A stretch of 13,737 bases of DNA from Actinomycetota bacterium (GCA_016932375.1 JAFGDA010000027.1:1-13737); one strand, 5' to 3'. Shown: positions 1 through 8,401, counted from the first letter of the stretch. Notes: generated by a model not told the origin, from the letters alone. A program made the numbers and translations.

Positions 1-259
1 AAAATATAAAAACTAAATTAAAAAGGATGTATAAAAAATTTACATTCAATCATAAGGAGTCCTGATAATCAATTGCTCCATATAGTATGCGCATTATAAT
101 AACCAGTTTTTCTGCTATATTGACCAGATAAAAAACAATATAATTATCAACAATAAACTTTAAAAGTTGTATCATTAGGTCATCATTGAAAATATTTTAG
201 CGCTATTCACGGTTATAAACCTGTTGTTGGGAGAAAAATCCTTGAAAAAATCCATCCAA
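1..259. other. AT-rich intergenic leader upstream of tig, no gene seen
   Basis: No convincing gene lies here on either strand. The only small reading frame with a ribosome-site-like AAAAAGG is a 12-codon one at 27-65, too short and unlike any protein to call. Several short inverted repeats are visible: AACTTT and AAAGTT around one base at 156-168, AAAATATTTT at 189-198, and TAGCGCTA at 198-205. A TATAAT box at 95-100 has TTGCTC 16 bases upstream, a poor -35 match. Such repeats are common by chance in AT-rich DNA, so I do not call any of them an operator. No CIRCE-type heat-shock operator was seen. Confidence 0.6.
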
Positions 260-295
260 TTGACGGTTTGTATTTTATTTTTATTCTATTATAAT
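260..295 (+). promoter_or_regulatory. Candidate sigma-70-type promoter for the tig operon
   Basis: Two overlapping promoter-like pairs are visible. TTGACG at 260-265 (five of six consensus bases) is followed 16 bases later by TATTCT at 282-287. TTGTAT at 268-273 is followed 16 bases later by a perfect TATAAT at 290-295. Either would start transcription at roughly 294-303, leaving about 50 bases of leader before the TTG start of tig at 351. This would put the in-frame ATG at 306 at or almost at the mRNA end, without a ribosome binding site, which favours the TTG. Inferred from consensus only. Confidence 0.5.
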
Positions 296-338
296 ATGTT
301 TCTTAATGTTTAAAAGGGAAGGGTTAAGGCCCCGTTTT

Positions 339-345
339 GAGGAGG
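339..345 (+). promoter_or_regulatory. Ribosome binding site deciding the tig start
   Basis: GAGGAGG ends five bases before the TTG at 351. No comparable site precedes the in-frame ATG at 306. This site and the position of the family signature in the protein select TTG 351 as the start. Confidence 0.8.
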
Positions 346-350
346 ATTTT

Positions 351-1775
351 TTGAGTTTTAAGATTAAGAAAAAGACCAGGTTGGAGAATAACAGGGCAAA
401 GCTGGAGCTTGAGATATCAAATGAATATTTCAGGAAACAGATTGGCAAAGCCTATAAAGATATTTCAATGAAAGCAAGGATCCCTGGATTCAGGAAAGGT
501 AAGATACCCTACCAGATAATAGATGCCAATTTCGGGAAGCCGTATGTGCTCCAGGAAGCAGCCAGCCTGTCCATTTCACAACTATATCCGGATATAATAA
601 CGGATTCCGGGCTGAAACCGGTTGATTATCCGAAGGTAAAAATATCGCAGATGGAAGAAGAAAAGCCTCTTGGATTTGATGTAGAAGTTGAACTTGAGCC
701 TGAAATCTCTCTTCCCAGATACAGGGGGATGAAGGTGTCTGCAATCCCGGCAAAAGTAACTGACGAAGAAATTGAGACACAATTGGAGAATATAAGAAAA
801 AATTTTTCAACTCTCGAGCCTTTAGAAGACGACAGGCCCGCTGCCCGGGGGGATTACCTTACCATTGACTTTGAGGGGAAGATAGACGGGAAGGCGTTTG
901 AAGGTGGGAGTGCACAGGACTATTCCCTTGAAGCAGGTTCAAATACATTATTTGAAGGGTTTGAGGAAGCCCTGGTAGGAATTAAAAAAGGGGGAAAGAA
1001 GCAGGTCTCCCTTGTCCTTCCCGGTGATATTGGAAACCAGGATCTTGTGGGCAAAAAGGCAAATTTTGATATCCATGTGAAAGAGATAAAGAGAAGGGTT
1101 CTCCCGGAGCTTGATGAGGATTTTATAAAGAATCTTGGAGAATATAAGGATGTAGATGAATTTAAAAAAAGTATTGCGGAAAGATTATCGAAACAGAAGG
1201 AAGAATACCGCAAGTCACAGGTAATAGACCAGGTAATGACTTATATTATAGATAGCCTTAAAGAGAAGATTCCTGCAGTAATGATTGACAACAGGGTCAA
1301 CCAGGTAAACGAAGAAATGGACAGGATGCTTAAAAACCAGAAAATATCCCGTGAGAATTATATTAAGGCTTTAAATATCACGGAAGAGCAATTCAGTAAG
1401 AAGATAAGGGAAAGGGCTGAAAAAGAAGTAAAAGAGTACCTGATTATTGCAGCCCTTGAAAAAGCAGAAAAGGATAGGATTGAACCGGGTGAAGAGGAGA
1501 TTGAAAAAGAAAGACAATCGATTCTTTCACAATATGAAAAAGAGGAAGAAAAAAAGAAATTAAACGAGTATTTCAAGAAACCTGGGTCAGGGGAAGAATT
1601 GAAGTCTGTTTTAAGGAGGAGGAAGCTTTTTGATCTTTTGGTTGAAAGTGTCAAAATAGTTGAAGAAGAGGAAAAAGCTGATAAGATTAAAAAAAAGAAG
1701 ATATGGACTCCGGGTGATAAAACTTCCGGTGGAGGAGAGGAAAAACCCGAAAAAGGGGATATTCAGGTCCCGTGA
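351..1775 (+). CDS. tig: Trigger factor, ribosome-associated chaperone and prolyl isomerase
   Basis: Trigger factor docks at the ribosome exit tunnel, shields nascent chains and has peptidyl-prolyl isomerase activity. From TTG 351 the protein is 474 residues; the family usually has about 430. The ribosome-binding signature GFRKGKIP falls at 46-53, almost exactly where it lies in E. coli Tig, which supports this start over the ATG at 306 that would add 15 residues. An FKBP-like isomerase domain spans about 160-245 (GDYLTIDFEGKIDG, then LFEGFEEALVGIKKGG). The helical chaperone domain runs from about 250 to 440 and is rich in Lys and Glu. The last 35 or so residues are a charged, Gly/Pro-containing tail that looks disordered and is the main departure from the family. 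It heads an operon with clpP 17 bases downstream. Confidence 0.95.
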   Translation: MSFKIKKKTRLENNRAKLELEISNEYFRKQIGKAYKDISMKARIPGFRKGKIPYQIIDANFGKPYVLQEAASLSISQLYPDIITDSGLKPVDYPKVKISQMEEEKPLGFDVEVELEPEISLPRYRGMKVSAIPAKVTDEEIETQLENIRKNFSTLEPLEDDRPAARGDYLTIDFEGKIDGKAFEGGSAQDYSLEAGSNTLFEGFEEALVGIKKGGKKQVSLVLPGDIGNQDLVGKKANFDIHVKEIKRRVLPELDEDFIKNLGEYKDVDEFKKSIAERLSKQKEEYRKSQVIDQVMTYIIDSLKEKIPAVMIDNRVNQVNEEMDRMLKNQKISRENYIKALNITEEQFSKKIRERAEKEVKEYLIIAALEKAEKDRIEPGEEEIEKERQSILSQYEKEEEKKKLNEYFKKPGSGEELKSVLRRRKLFDLLVESVKIVEEEEKADKIKKKKIWTPGDKTSGGGEEKPEKGDIQVP

Positions 1776-1792
1776 CCCGAAAATAAGGAAGA

Positions 1793-2404
1793 GTGATTAA
1801 AGTGAGCGATGCTATAAGGAATGATTACCTGATTCCCATGGTTATAGAACAGACCAACCGCGGTGAGAGGTCTTTTGATATCTATTCCCGGCTTCTTAAG
1901 GAAAGGATAATTTTCCTCGGCGTGGGTGTAGACGATAATGTTGCCAATGTGGTAATGGCCCAGATGCTTCACCTGGAAGCCGAAGACCCGGAAAAGGATA
2001 TTCAGCTGTATATAAACAGCCCGGGAGGGGTGGTGACCTCTGCCCTCGCTGTCTATGATACGATGCAGTTTATTAAATCACCTGTTTCCACTATCTGTAT
2101 TGGCCAGGCAGCAAGCGCTGCTGCGGTACTGCTTCTGGCAGGTGAAAAAGGCAAGAGATTTACACTTCCCAATTCGAGGGTGCTCCTTCACCAGCCTTCG
2201 GGAGGAGTATCCGGAACAACCATAGATGTGGAAATACACGCAAGGGAGATGGTCCGTATAAGATCGCTCTTAAACGAAATAATAGCCAGCCACACAGGGC
2301 AGAATATCCAGAAGGTAGAAAAGGATACCGAGAGGGATTTTATATTAAATGCCCGGGAAGCTAAAGAATATGGAATTGTTGACGAAGTAATATATAAAAA
2401 GTAA
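1793..2404 (+). CDS. clpP: ATP-dependent Clp protease proteolytic subunit
   Basis: ClpP forms the tetradecameric barrel that cuts proteins fed by ClpX or other Clp ATPases in the cytoplasm. All of the family is present: catalytic Ser108 in GQAASAAAVLL, His133 in VLLHQPSGG and Asp182 in DTERD, with the same spacing (25 and 49 residues) as in E. coli ClpP. At 203 residues it has normal length and no long propeptide. The start is uncertain between GTG 1793 and GTG 1802: AAGGA at 1785-1789 is three bases from the first and twelve from the second, while AAGGAAGAGTGAT resembles an extended anti-16S match that would favour the second. The serine-region sequence is the type I associate with actinobacterial ClpP2. 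Only one clpP is present here; clpX follows after 20 bases. Confidence 0.97.
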   Translation: MIKVSDAIRNDYLIPMVIEQTNRGERSFDIYSRLLKERIIFLGVGVDDNVANVVMAQMLHLEAEDPEKDIQLYINSPGGVVTSALAVYDTMQFIKSPVSTICIGQAASAAAVLLLAGEKGKRFTLPNSRVLLHQPSGGVSGTTIDVEIHAREMVRIRSLLNEIIASHTGQNIQKVEKDTERDFILNAREAKEYGIVDEVIYKK

Positions 2405-2424
2405 ATAACAGGGAGTATCTTTAA

Positions 2425-3705
2425 TTGTCTGAAGAAGAAAAAACAAAAGGTAATTTCTTAAAATGTTCTTTTTGCGGGAAGTCCCAGAACCAGGTAAAAA
2501 AACTGATAGCCGGTCCGGGTGTCTATGTTTGTAATGAGTGCATAGACCTGTGCAATGAGATAATCGAAGAGGAGCTGAGGGAAGAAAGGGAAATAAGTTT
2601 CGAGAACCTTCCGAGGCCAAGAGAGATATACAATATTTTAAATGATTACGTAATTGGCCAGGACAGTGCAAAAAAGGTGCTTTCCGTTGCAGTTTATAAC
2701 CATTACAAACGGGTAAAGTATGAGGATATGGCGGAAAATGATGGTGTTGAAATACAGAAAAGCAACATCCTCCTGATTGGACCTACCGGCTGCGGCAAGA
2801 CACTTCTTGCACAGACCCTGGCAAGGATTCTTAATGTACCCTTCTGCATAGCAGACTCCACTTCCCTTACCGAAGCCGGTTATGTGGGAGAGGATGTGGA
2901 AAACATACTTTTAAAGCTTATACAGGCTGCGGATTTTGATATAAAGAAGGCTGAAACAGGTATAATATACCTTGATGAAATAGACAAGATAAGCAGGAAA
3001 TCTGAAAATCCTTCCATTACGCGTGATGTGTCAGGAGAGGGTGTGCAGCAGGCTTTGCTTAAAATCCTTGAAGGTACAGAAGCCAATGTCCCGCCGCAGG
3101 GCGGAAGGAAACACCCCCACCAGGATTTCATACAGATTAACACTTCGAACATACTGTTTATATGCGGTGGTTCCTTTGGTGATCTTGAAAATATAATCGA
3201 GAGAAGGCTGAACAAGAAAAGCATAGGATTCATATCGGAAAATATACCATCCCGTTCAAAAAGAATAGACACCCTGCTTCCCCAGGTAATGCCTGAAGAC
3301 CTTTTAAAATACGGGCTGATACCGGAACTCATTGGAAGACTTCCTGTTGTTACAACACTATCCAACCTTACCGAGGAAGACCTTGTTAAGATTCTTGTGG
3401 AACCGAGGAATTCGCTGGTCAGGCAGTATAAGAAGATGTTTAGAATGGACAGGGTGGAGCTCGAATTTGATGAAAAAGCCTTAAGGGCAATAGCGGGAAG
3501 CGCAATGACGAGGGGCACAGGCGCAAGGGGACTCAGGGCCATAATGGAAGATATAATGCTCAATATAATGTTTGAAATACCTGATAGGAAGGATATCAGA
3601 AGGTGTATTATTTCCGAAAATGTAGTGAATAAAAATATTGAACCGGAACTTATTACCAGCTCGGAAAATAAGGATTACCTGAAAGATAAGGAAAAGTCAG
3701 CCTAA
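2425..3705 (+). CDS. clpX: ClpX, AAA+ unfoldase of the ClpXP protease
   Basis: ClpX recognises tagged or damaged proteins, unfolds them with ATP and threads them into ClpP. It is 426 residues, normal for the family. The N-terminal zinc domain has Cys14, Cys17, Cys36 and Cys39. Walker A is GPTGCGKT at 119-126, Walker B is GIIYLDEID around 179-187, the pore loop GYVG is at 152-155 and RKHP at 228-231. The IGF loop that docks on ClpP is at 267-269, the arginine finger is Arg305 in IGRLP, and the sensor-2 arginine is Arg368 in GARGLR. Every functional residue is in place, so it should be active with the ClpP encoded upstream. The start is TTG, with GGGAG nine bases before it. valS begins one base after its stop. 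Confidence 0.97.
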   Translation: MSEEEKTKGNFLKCSFCGKSQNQVKKLIAGPGVYVCNECIDLCNEIIEEELREEREISFENLPRPREIYNILNDYVIGQDSAKKVLSVAVYNHYKRVKYEDMAENDGVEIQKSNILLIGPTGCGKTLLAQTLARILNVPFCIADSTSLTEAGYVGEDVENILLKLIQAADFDIKKAETGIIYLDEIDKISRKSENPSITRDVSGEGVQQALLKILEGTEANVPPQGGRKHPHQDFIQINTSNILFICGGSFGDLENIIERRLNKKSIGFISENIPSRSKRIDTLLPQVMPEDLLKYGLIPELIGRLPVVTTLSNLTEEDLVKILVEPRNSLVRQYKKMFRMDRVELEFDEKALRAIAGSAMTRGTGARGLRAIMEDIMLNIMFEIPDRKDIRRCIISENVVNKNIEPELITSSENKDYLKDKEKSA

Positions 3706-3706
3706 C

Positions 3707-6385
3707 ATGTTTAATAAAATTGAAGGTAAATACCAGCCTTCGGATTTTGAAGATGAAATATACCAATTCTGGTCAAATAAGAATTATTTCCATGCAGAAG
3801 TAGATAAAAACAGGGAACCTTTCAGCATTGTCATACCACCTCCAAATGTAACGGGGTATCTCCATGTCGGCCATGCATTAAATAACACTCTCCAGGATGT
3901 AATCATCAGGTACAAGCGTATGAAGGGCTATAATGCTACCTGGATACCCGGTACCGATCACGCCGGGATTGCCACACAGAATGTTGTTGAAAGATACCTT
4001 AATGAAAACAATACGGGCAGGTACCAGCTTGGAAGGGAAAAATTTGTAGAAGAAGTATGGAAATGGAAAGAAAAATATGGGAGCAGGATAATCTCACAGC
4101 TTAAGTCCCTCGGCTGCTCATGTGACTGGGACCGCCAGAGGTTTACTTTTGATAATGATTATTGTGAAGCAGTCACTACTGAATTTATAACCCTGTATAA
4201 TGAGGGATTGATATACAGGGGCAATTACATGATAAACTGGTGCCCGGGATGCCGCACGGCCATTTCGGATATAGAAGTTGACCATATTGAAAAAAAGGGC
4301 TATCTCTGGGAAATTAAATACCCTGTTGCCGATGAGTCCACAGGATTGCCCTCCAGCGATGAATATATTAAAGTTGCCACAACAAGGCCGGAGACAATGC
4401 TGGGCGATACGGCAGTAGCGGTAAATCCATTGGACAAAAGGTTCAGGCACCTTAAAGGTAAAAAAGTGTTCCTGCCACTTGCCCAAAGGGTTATCCCGGT
4501 AATAGAGGATGATTATGTGGATATGGATTTTGGAAGCGGGGCGGTAAAAGTAACCCCTGCCCATGACCCGAATGATTTTGAGATGGGAAAGAGACATAAC
4601 CTCGAAGAGGTAAATATCTTCAACGATGATGCGACACTGAATGATGCTGCCGGAAAATATAAAGGGCTGGACCGTTATGAAGCAAGGCGGAAGGTCTTAA
4701 AAGACCTTGAGGAGATGGGTTACCTGCTTGGCAGAAGGGAACATGTTTCTTCGGTTGGGCAGTGCTGCAGGTGTGATACGGTTGTCGAGCCGCGCATATC
4801 GCTGCAGTGGTTCGTGTCCATGAAAAAATTATCTGTCCCGGCAATTGAGGCCGTAAAAGAAGGCCGTGTAAGGATAATTCCCGGAAAGTGGGAAAAGATA
4901 TATTTTGACTGGATGGAAAATATAAAGGACTGGTGCATATCAAGACAGCTCTGGTGGGGGCACAGGATTCCTGTCTGGTATTGCACAGGTTGCGGCCACA
5001 TGATAGTGTCACGGGACAGGCCCATTAAGTGTCCTGAATGCGGGTGCGGTGAAATTATCCAGGATCCTGACGTGCTTGACACCTGGTTCAGTTCATGCCT
5101 CTGGCCTTTTGCAACTCTCGGGTGGCCGGGGGAAACCGAAGAGCTGGATCATTTTTTCCCTACCAGTGTACTCATAACCGCCCATGACATAATTTTCTTC
5201 TGGGTTGCCAGGATGATAATGATGTCACTTCATTTTAAAAACGACGTACCGTTCAGGGAAGTATTTATAAATCCACTCGTAAATGATGCCCTCGGCAAGA
5301 AAATGAGCAAATCAAGGGGTAACGTTGTGGATCCCATGGGAATAATAGGAAAAAACGGTGCAGATGTCTTAAGGTTTACCCTGACATCACTAACAACCCC
5401 CGGGAGGAACCTTCTTTTAGGCAGCGAAAAAATAGAAGGTACAAGGAATTTTGCAAACAAGATCTGGAATGCTTCAAGATTCGTCCTCTCCAATATTCCG
5501 GGGATTGAAAACGACAGTTACATGCGTATTGATAAATCATCCCTGAACCTGTGGGACAGGTGGATATTAAGCAGGCTCAACAAAGTCATAGATGATGTAG
5601 AAAATTTTCTGTCCGGTTATAATTTTTCTTTTGCCTGCAGGGCCCTCCAGGACTTTTTCTGGAGTGATTTCTGTGACTGGTACCTTGAGTCTTCAAAGGT
5701 CAGGCTGTACGGAGCCGCTGAGCCCGGGGAAAAGAATACTGTAAGGGCCGTGCTGCTGAAGGTACTCGACAGTTATTTGAAACTCCTGCATCCTTTCATG
5801 CCATTTGTTACCGAAAGGATATGGCAGTCCATACCACATCAGGGTGAGAGCATCATGATGGAAGCATATCCTGTATGTGACCATGACTTTATAGACAGGA
5901 AAGCGATGCGGCAGATTGAGACTATTTTTGAAGTGATAAGTGAAATCAGGAAGATCAGGTCGGAATTAAAAATAAACCCGTCGGACCGGGTAAAGGCATG
6001 CCTTTGTTTTAAAAATGATGATGAGTCAAGGTTGCTTTCGGAGAATGAGGAATACCTGTTTGCCCTGGCACGTGTCTCCGGGTTGTCTTACACGGAGCCT
6101 CCCGGTCTTAAGGGATATATTAAAACAACTACGGGAAAAGCTGATATATATATCTATATCATGGATGTAGTTGACCTTGAACTTGAGAAAAACAGGATAA
6201 CAGGTGAAATGGCCGGCCTAAAAGCCGATATAAAGAAAAGTGAGGGAAAGCTTGCCAACCCGGACTTCATGGAAAAGGCCCCGGCAAATGTTATCTGTAA
6301 GGAAAAGGAAAAACTTGAACGGCGGTCAAATATTTTCAGGACCCTAAAAGAGCAGCTGGACAGGATTAACAGCATAAAAAATTAG
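3707..6385 (+). CDS. valS: Valyl-tRNA synthetase
   Basis: This class I synthetase charges tRNA-Val with valine in the cytoplasm. It is 892 residues, full length. The ATP-binding HIGH motif appears as HVGH at 53-56 within PPNVTGYLHVGH, and KMSKS is at 532-536. The editing domain that removes mischarged threonine shows TTRPETMLGDTAV at 225-237. A zinc knuckle is suggested by Cys426, Cys429, Cys442 and Cys445; a second Cys pair lies at 179 and 182. The anticodon-binding domain follows at about 620-770, and the last 70 or so residues form the Lys/Glu-rich coiled coil typical of ValRS. The start ATG lies one base after the clpX stop and its nearest AAGGA is 14 bases upstream, so translation probably relies on coupling to clpX. 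No T-box leader is possible in the one-base gap. Confidence 0.98.
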   Translation: MFNKIEGKYQPSDFEDEIYQFWSNKNYFHAEVDKNREPFSIVIPPPNVTGYLHVGHALNNTLQDVIIRYKRMKGYNATWIPGTDHAGIATQNVVERYLNENNTGRYQLGREKFVEEVWKWKEKYGSRIISQLKSLGCSCDWDRQRFTFDNDYCEAVTTEFITLYNEGLIYRGNYMINWCPGCRTAISDIEVDHIEKKGYLWEIKYPVADESTGLPSSDEYIKVATTRPETMLGDTAVAVNPLDKRFRHLKGKKVFLPLAQRVIPVIEDDYVDMDFGSGAVKVTPAHDPNDFEMGKRHNLEEVNIFNDDATLNDAAGKYKGLDRYEARRKVLKDLEEMGYLLGRREHVSSVGQCCRCDTVVEPRISLQWFVSMKKLSVPAIEAVKEGRVRIIPGKWEKIYFDWMENIKDWCISRQLWWGHRIPVWYCTGCGHMIVSRDRPIKCPECGCGEIIQDPDVLDTWFSSCLWPFATLGWPGETEELDHFFPTSVLITAHDIIFFWVARMIMMSLHFKNDVPFREVFINPLVNDALGKKMSKSRGNVVDPMGIIGKNGADVLRFTLTSLTTPGRNLLLGSEKIEGTRNFANKIWNASRFVLSNIPGIENDSYMRIDKSSLNLWDRWILSRLNKVIDDVENFLSGYNFSFACRALQDFFWSDFCDWYLESSKVRLYGAAEPGEKNTVRAVLLKVLDSYLKLLHPFMPFVTERIWQSIPHQGESIMMEAYPVCDHDFIDRKAMRQIETIFEVISEIRKIRSELKINPSDRVKACLCFKNDDESRLLSENEEYLFALARVSGLSYTEPPGLKGYIKTTTGKADIYIYIMDVVDLELEKNRITGEMAGLKADIKKSEGKLANPDFMEKAPANVICKEKEKLERRSNIFRTLKEQLDRINSIKN

Positions 6386-6391
6386 AAGAAG

Positions 6392-7738
6392 TTGGGAAAG
6401 TGGATTTTGGACTATCTGCAGGTAAGTAAATATTTGGACGATTGCCTTGTTTTTGGAATAAAACCCGGCCTGGCAAGAATTAAAAAACTCCTCGAGCTCC
6501 TCGGAAGCCCCCACCGTAAAATAGATTTTATTCATATTGTTGGAACGAATGGGAAAACTTCCACAACCACTATTTGTGCAAATATCCTTTATCACCACGG
6601 GCTTTCCTCAGCCTTTCATATTTCCCCCCATATTTCGGGTTACACAGACAGGATCTGGATCAATGGGAACCAGGTGAGCGAGGAACTTTTTACGGAAGCA
6701 TTCAACAGGATATACCCTTCCGTATGCAGGGTAAATGAAATGGAACCCGGCGGCCCCATGACGCAGTTCGAGATAATTGCGGGAATGGGTTTTGAACTGG
6801 CCGGGTTTATGGATGTAGAGGTAATGGTACTTGAGGCCGGGATGGGCGGCCGCTGGGATGCCACAAATGCGGCTGATTCTGTAGCTGTAGGGCTTACGGG
6901 TGTGAGCCTGGAGCATACGGAAATACTTGGCGATACCGTAGCGGAAATTGCTGCAGAAAAAGCAGAAGTCATAAAAAAGGGTTCAAGCGTGGCTACAATA
7001 TCAGTTGACCCGGAAGTCCGGAAGGTCATCAGGGACAAGGCAAAGGAAACGTCTTCCCCGGTTTACTTTTATCCGGAAAACTTTAGAATACCCGGGCAGG
7101 AAAGCAGGGATTTTAACGGATGGGCAATGGATATTGAAGGTATTTATGGGACATACTGTGGGCTGGAGATTCCATTGTTAGGTAAATACCAGCTTTTAAA
7201 TACGGCCCTCGCAGTTGTACTTGCAGAACTTTACCTGCACGGGAAAGGTGGAAGGATAGAGATTCAAAAATTGAGGGATGCCCTTTCTTCAGTTCGTGTA
7301 AAAGGCAGGTTTGAGATTGTCCGGAAAAAGCCACTTGTTGTAGCTGATGCCTCCCACAATCCTGAAGGGATGGAAAAATTTCTTGATAATATCAGGCAGT
7401 ATTTCCCCGGGAAAAAAATAATAGTGATTTTTGCAGTGCTAAAGGATAAGGATTTCAGGAAGATGATAGATAAAGTCATCGAAGCAGGGAACATCCTTAT
7501 CCTGGCTTCAAGCGGGAGTATCAGGTCACTTGAAACCGGGAAGCTTAAGAAAGAGGTCGATTCCGTATTGACTATGAAGAAACGCGGCCGTAAGTCCCGG
7601 GTTAAGGCAGAAGAAATATATACAGTTGACAGCATTGAAAATTCTTTGAAATTTGCATTAAAAATTTCAGGTAGTAATGATATCATATGCATTACAGGTT
7701 CGATAACCAACCTGGAGAACCTTAAAGGTATTTATTGA
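6392..7738 (+). CDS. folC: Folylpolyglutamate synthase / dihydrofolate synthase
   Basis: FolC is a Mur-ligase-like enzyme that adds glutamate to folates, and in many bacteria also to dihydropteroate, using ATP. At 448 residues it is normal length. The P-loop reads GTNGKTST at 51-58, GMGGRWDATN lies at 150-159, and the SLEHTEILGDT segment at 172-182 and ADASHNPEG near 315-323 are family landmarks. Thr after GTNGK and GRWDATN are the variants I recall from mycobacterial FolC. The start is uncertain. TTG 6392 lies six bases after the valS stop with only a weak AGAAG upstream. TTG 6407 would give MDYLQVSKYL, which matches the usual FolC N-terminus better and has GGGA about nine bases before it. 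Whether it is bifunctional cannot be told from sequence. Confidence 0.93.
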   Translation: MGKWILDYLQVSKYLDDCLVFGIKPGLARIKKLLELLGSPHRKIDFIHIVGTNGKTSTTTICANILYHHGLSSAFHISPHISGYTDRIWINGNQVSEELFTEAFNRIYPSVCRVNEMEPGGPMTQFEIIAGMGFELAGFMDVEVMVLEAGMGGRWDATNAADSVAVGLTGVSLEHTEILGDTVAEIAAEKAEVIKKGSSVATISVDPEVRKVIRDKAKETSSPVYFYPENFRIPGQESRDFNGWAMDIEGIYGTYCGLEIPLLGKYQLLNTALAVVLAELYLHGKGGRIEIQKLRDALSSVRVKGRFEIVRKKPLVVADASHNPEGMEKFLDNIRQYFPGKKIIVIFAVLKDKDFRKMIDKVIEAGNILILASSGSIRSLETGKLKKEVDSVLTMKKRGRKSRVKAEEIYTVDSIENSLKFALKISGSNDIICITGSITNLENLKGIY

Positions 7739-7760
7739 TATTTATAGAGAATCGGCTTTC

Positions 7761-7790
7761 CCGGGACCCGGATCCCGGAAGTTTTATTTC
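7761..7790 (+). terminator. GC-rich hairpin with T-rich tail after folC, possible weak terminator
   Basis: CCGGGA at 7761-7766 and TCCCGG at 7773-7778 form a perfect six-pair stem around a six-base loop, followed after AAG by TTTTATTTC. This could be a weak intrinsic terminator closing the tig-to-folC unit or a stem in a read-through transcript. The U tract is interrupted and the stem is short, so the call is tentative. Confidence 0.35.
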
Positions 7791-7874
7791 TAAGACAGGA
7801 GAGCACAAGGAAGCCTTAAAAAAATGGCAGCATTATAGCCGGACAATATTAAGGAATATTATTACGGAGGTTTG

Positions 7875-8333
7875 ATGGATATACTTGGATACATAGAAGA
7901 CATTCAGAATTTTTTCCGTTTGCCCATATGGAGGTGGCTGATTTATGGTATAGTCTTTATACTGATCATAATATGGCTTGCCTTTGTTTACTGGACATAC
8001 AGGGATGCAAGGCTCAGGAACACTTCCCCGACAGCTGCAATATTCTGGGCTCTTGTGGTTTTAGCATTTAGTTATCCCGGCCTGGTTGTCTACCTGATTT
8101 TAAGGCCGCCTGAATTTATAGATGATATTGTGGAAAGGGATCTTGAGATAAGCAGGATGGAGGCCCTTCTGGATTCAAAGGTTTCCAACTGTCCGGCATG
8201 CGGTAAAGAAGTACATGATGATTTTCTTATCTGCCCTTACTGCAGGAAAAAGTTAAAGAATCAATGCATATCCTGTGGAAGGCCGCTTGACCTTGACTGG
8301 AAAGTGTGCCCTTATTGCAAAACAACACAGTAA
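7875..8333 (+). CDS. Membrane protein with C-terminal double zinc ribbon, function unknown
   Basis: I recognise the architecture but not a function. The 152-residue protein has two hydrophobic helices at about 20-40 and 55-77, separated by a short basic loop (TYRDARLRN). A charged linker leads to a double zinc ribbon with four CxxC pairs: Cys106/109, Cys120/123, Cys131/134 and Cys145/148. By the positive-inside rule the basic loop would be cytoplasmic; the zinc ribbon's side then depends on both helices crossing. Zinc ribbons of this kind usually bind protein or nucleic acid. The start is ATG 7875, four bases after GGAGG (7866-7870); a TTG just before it is too close to that site. It sits between folC and ndk with 136 bases upstream and 68 downstream. 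Similar proteins may be common in uncharacterised Actinomycetota, but I could not check. Confidence 0.85.
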   Translation: MDILGYIEDIQNFFRLPIWRWLIYGIVFILIIIWLAFVYWTYRDARLRNTSPTAAIFWALVVLAFSYPGLVVYLILRPPEFIDDIVERDLEISRMEALLDSKVSNCPACGKEVHDDFLICPYCRKKLKNQCISCGRPLDLDWKVCPYCKTTQ

Positions 8334-8390
8334 TATGCGAGACTTAAATATGAAAAAATTTTAGATTTTATTGGAATGCCTTAACTGCAG

Positions 8391-8399
8391 AAGGGGGTG
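8391..8399 (+). promoter_or_regulatory. Strong ribosome binding site before a non-canonical ndk start
   Basis: AAGGGGGTG differs from the ideal AAGGAGGTG by one base. Its G core ends at 8397, four bases before an ATT codon at 8402 in the ndk frame. Four bases is also the gap used by the genes at 7875 and 8858. No ATG, GTG or TTG lies at a usable distance in this frame. Confidence 0.65.
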
Positions 8400-8401
8400 T
8401 A

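Noticed and set aside
27..65. Twelve-codon frame after AAAAAGG at the window start
   Set aside because: Too short and without recognisable content. It might be a leader peptide, but nothing attenuator-like follows it.
95..100. TATAAT box with TTGCTC 16 bases upstream
   Set aside because: Weak -35 match and 250 bases from the first gene; the pair near 260-295 is better placed.
2779..2802. Cysteine in the ClpX Walker A (GPTGCGKT) as an unusual substitution
   Set aside because: The same variant is, as I recall, normal in actinobacterial ClpX, so it is a lineage marker and not an anomaly.
2880..3563. Long open frame (227 codons) on the minus strand inside clpX
   Set aside because: It lies entirely opposite a gene with every ClpX motif; its translation is Ser/Leu/Ile-rich with no recognisable domain, as expected of an antisense shadow.
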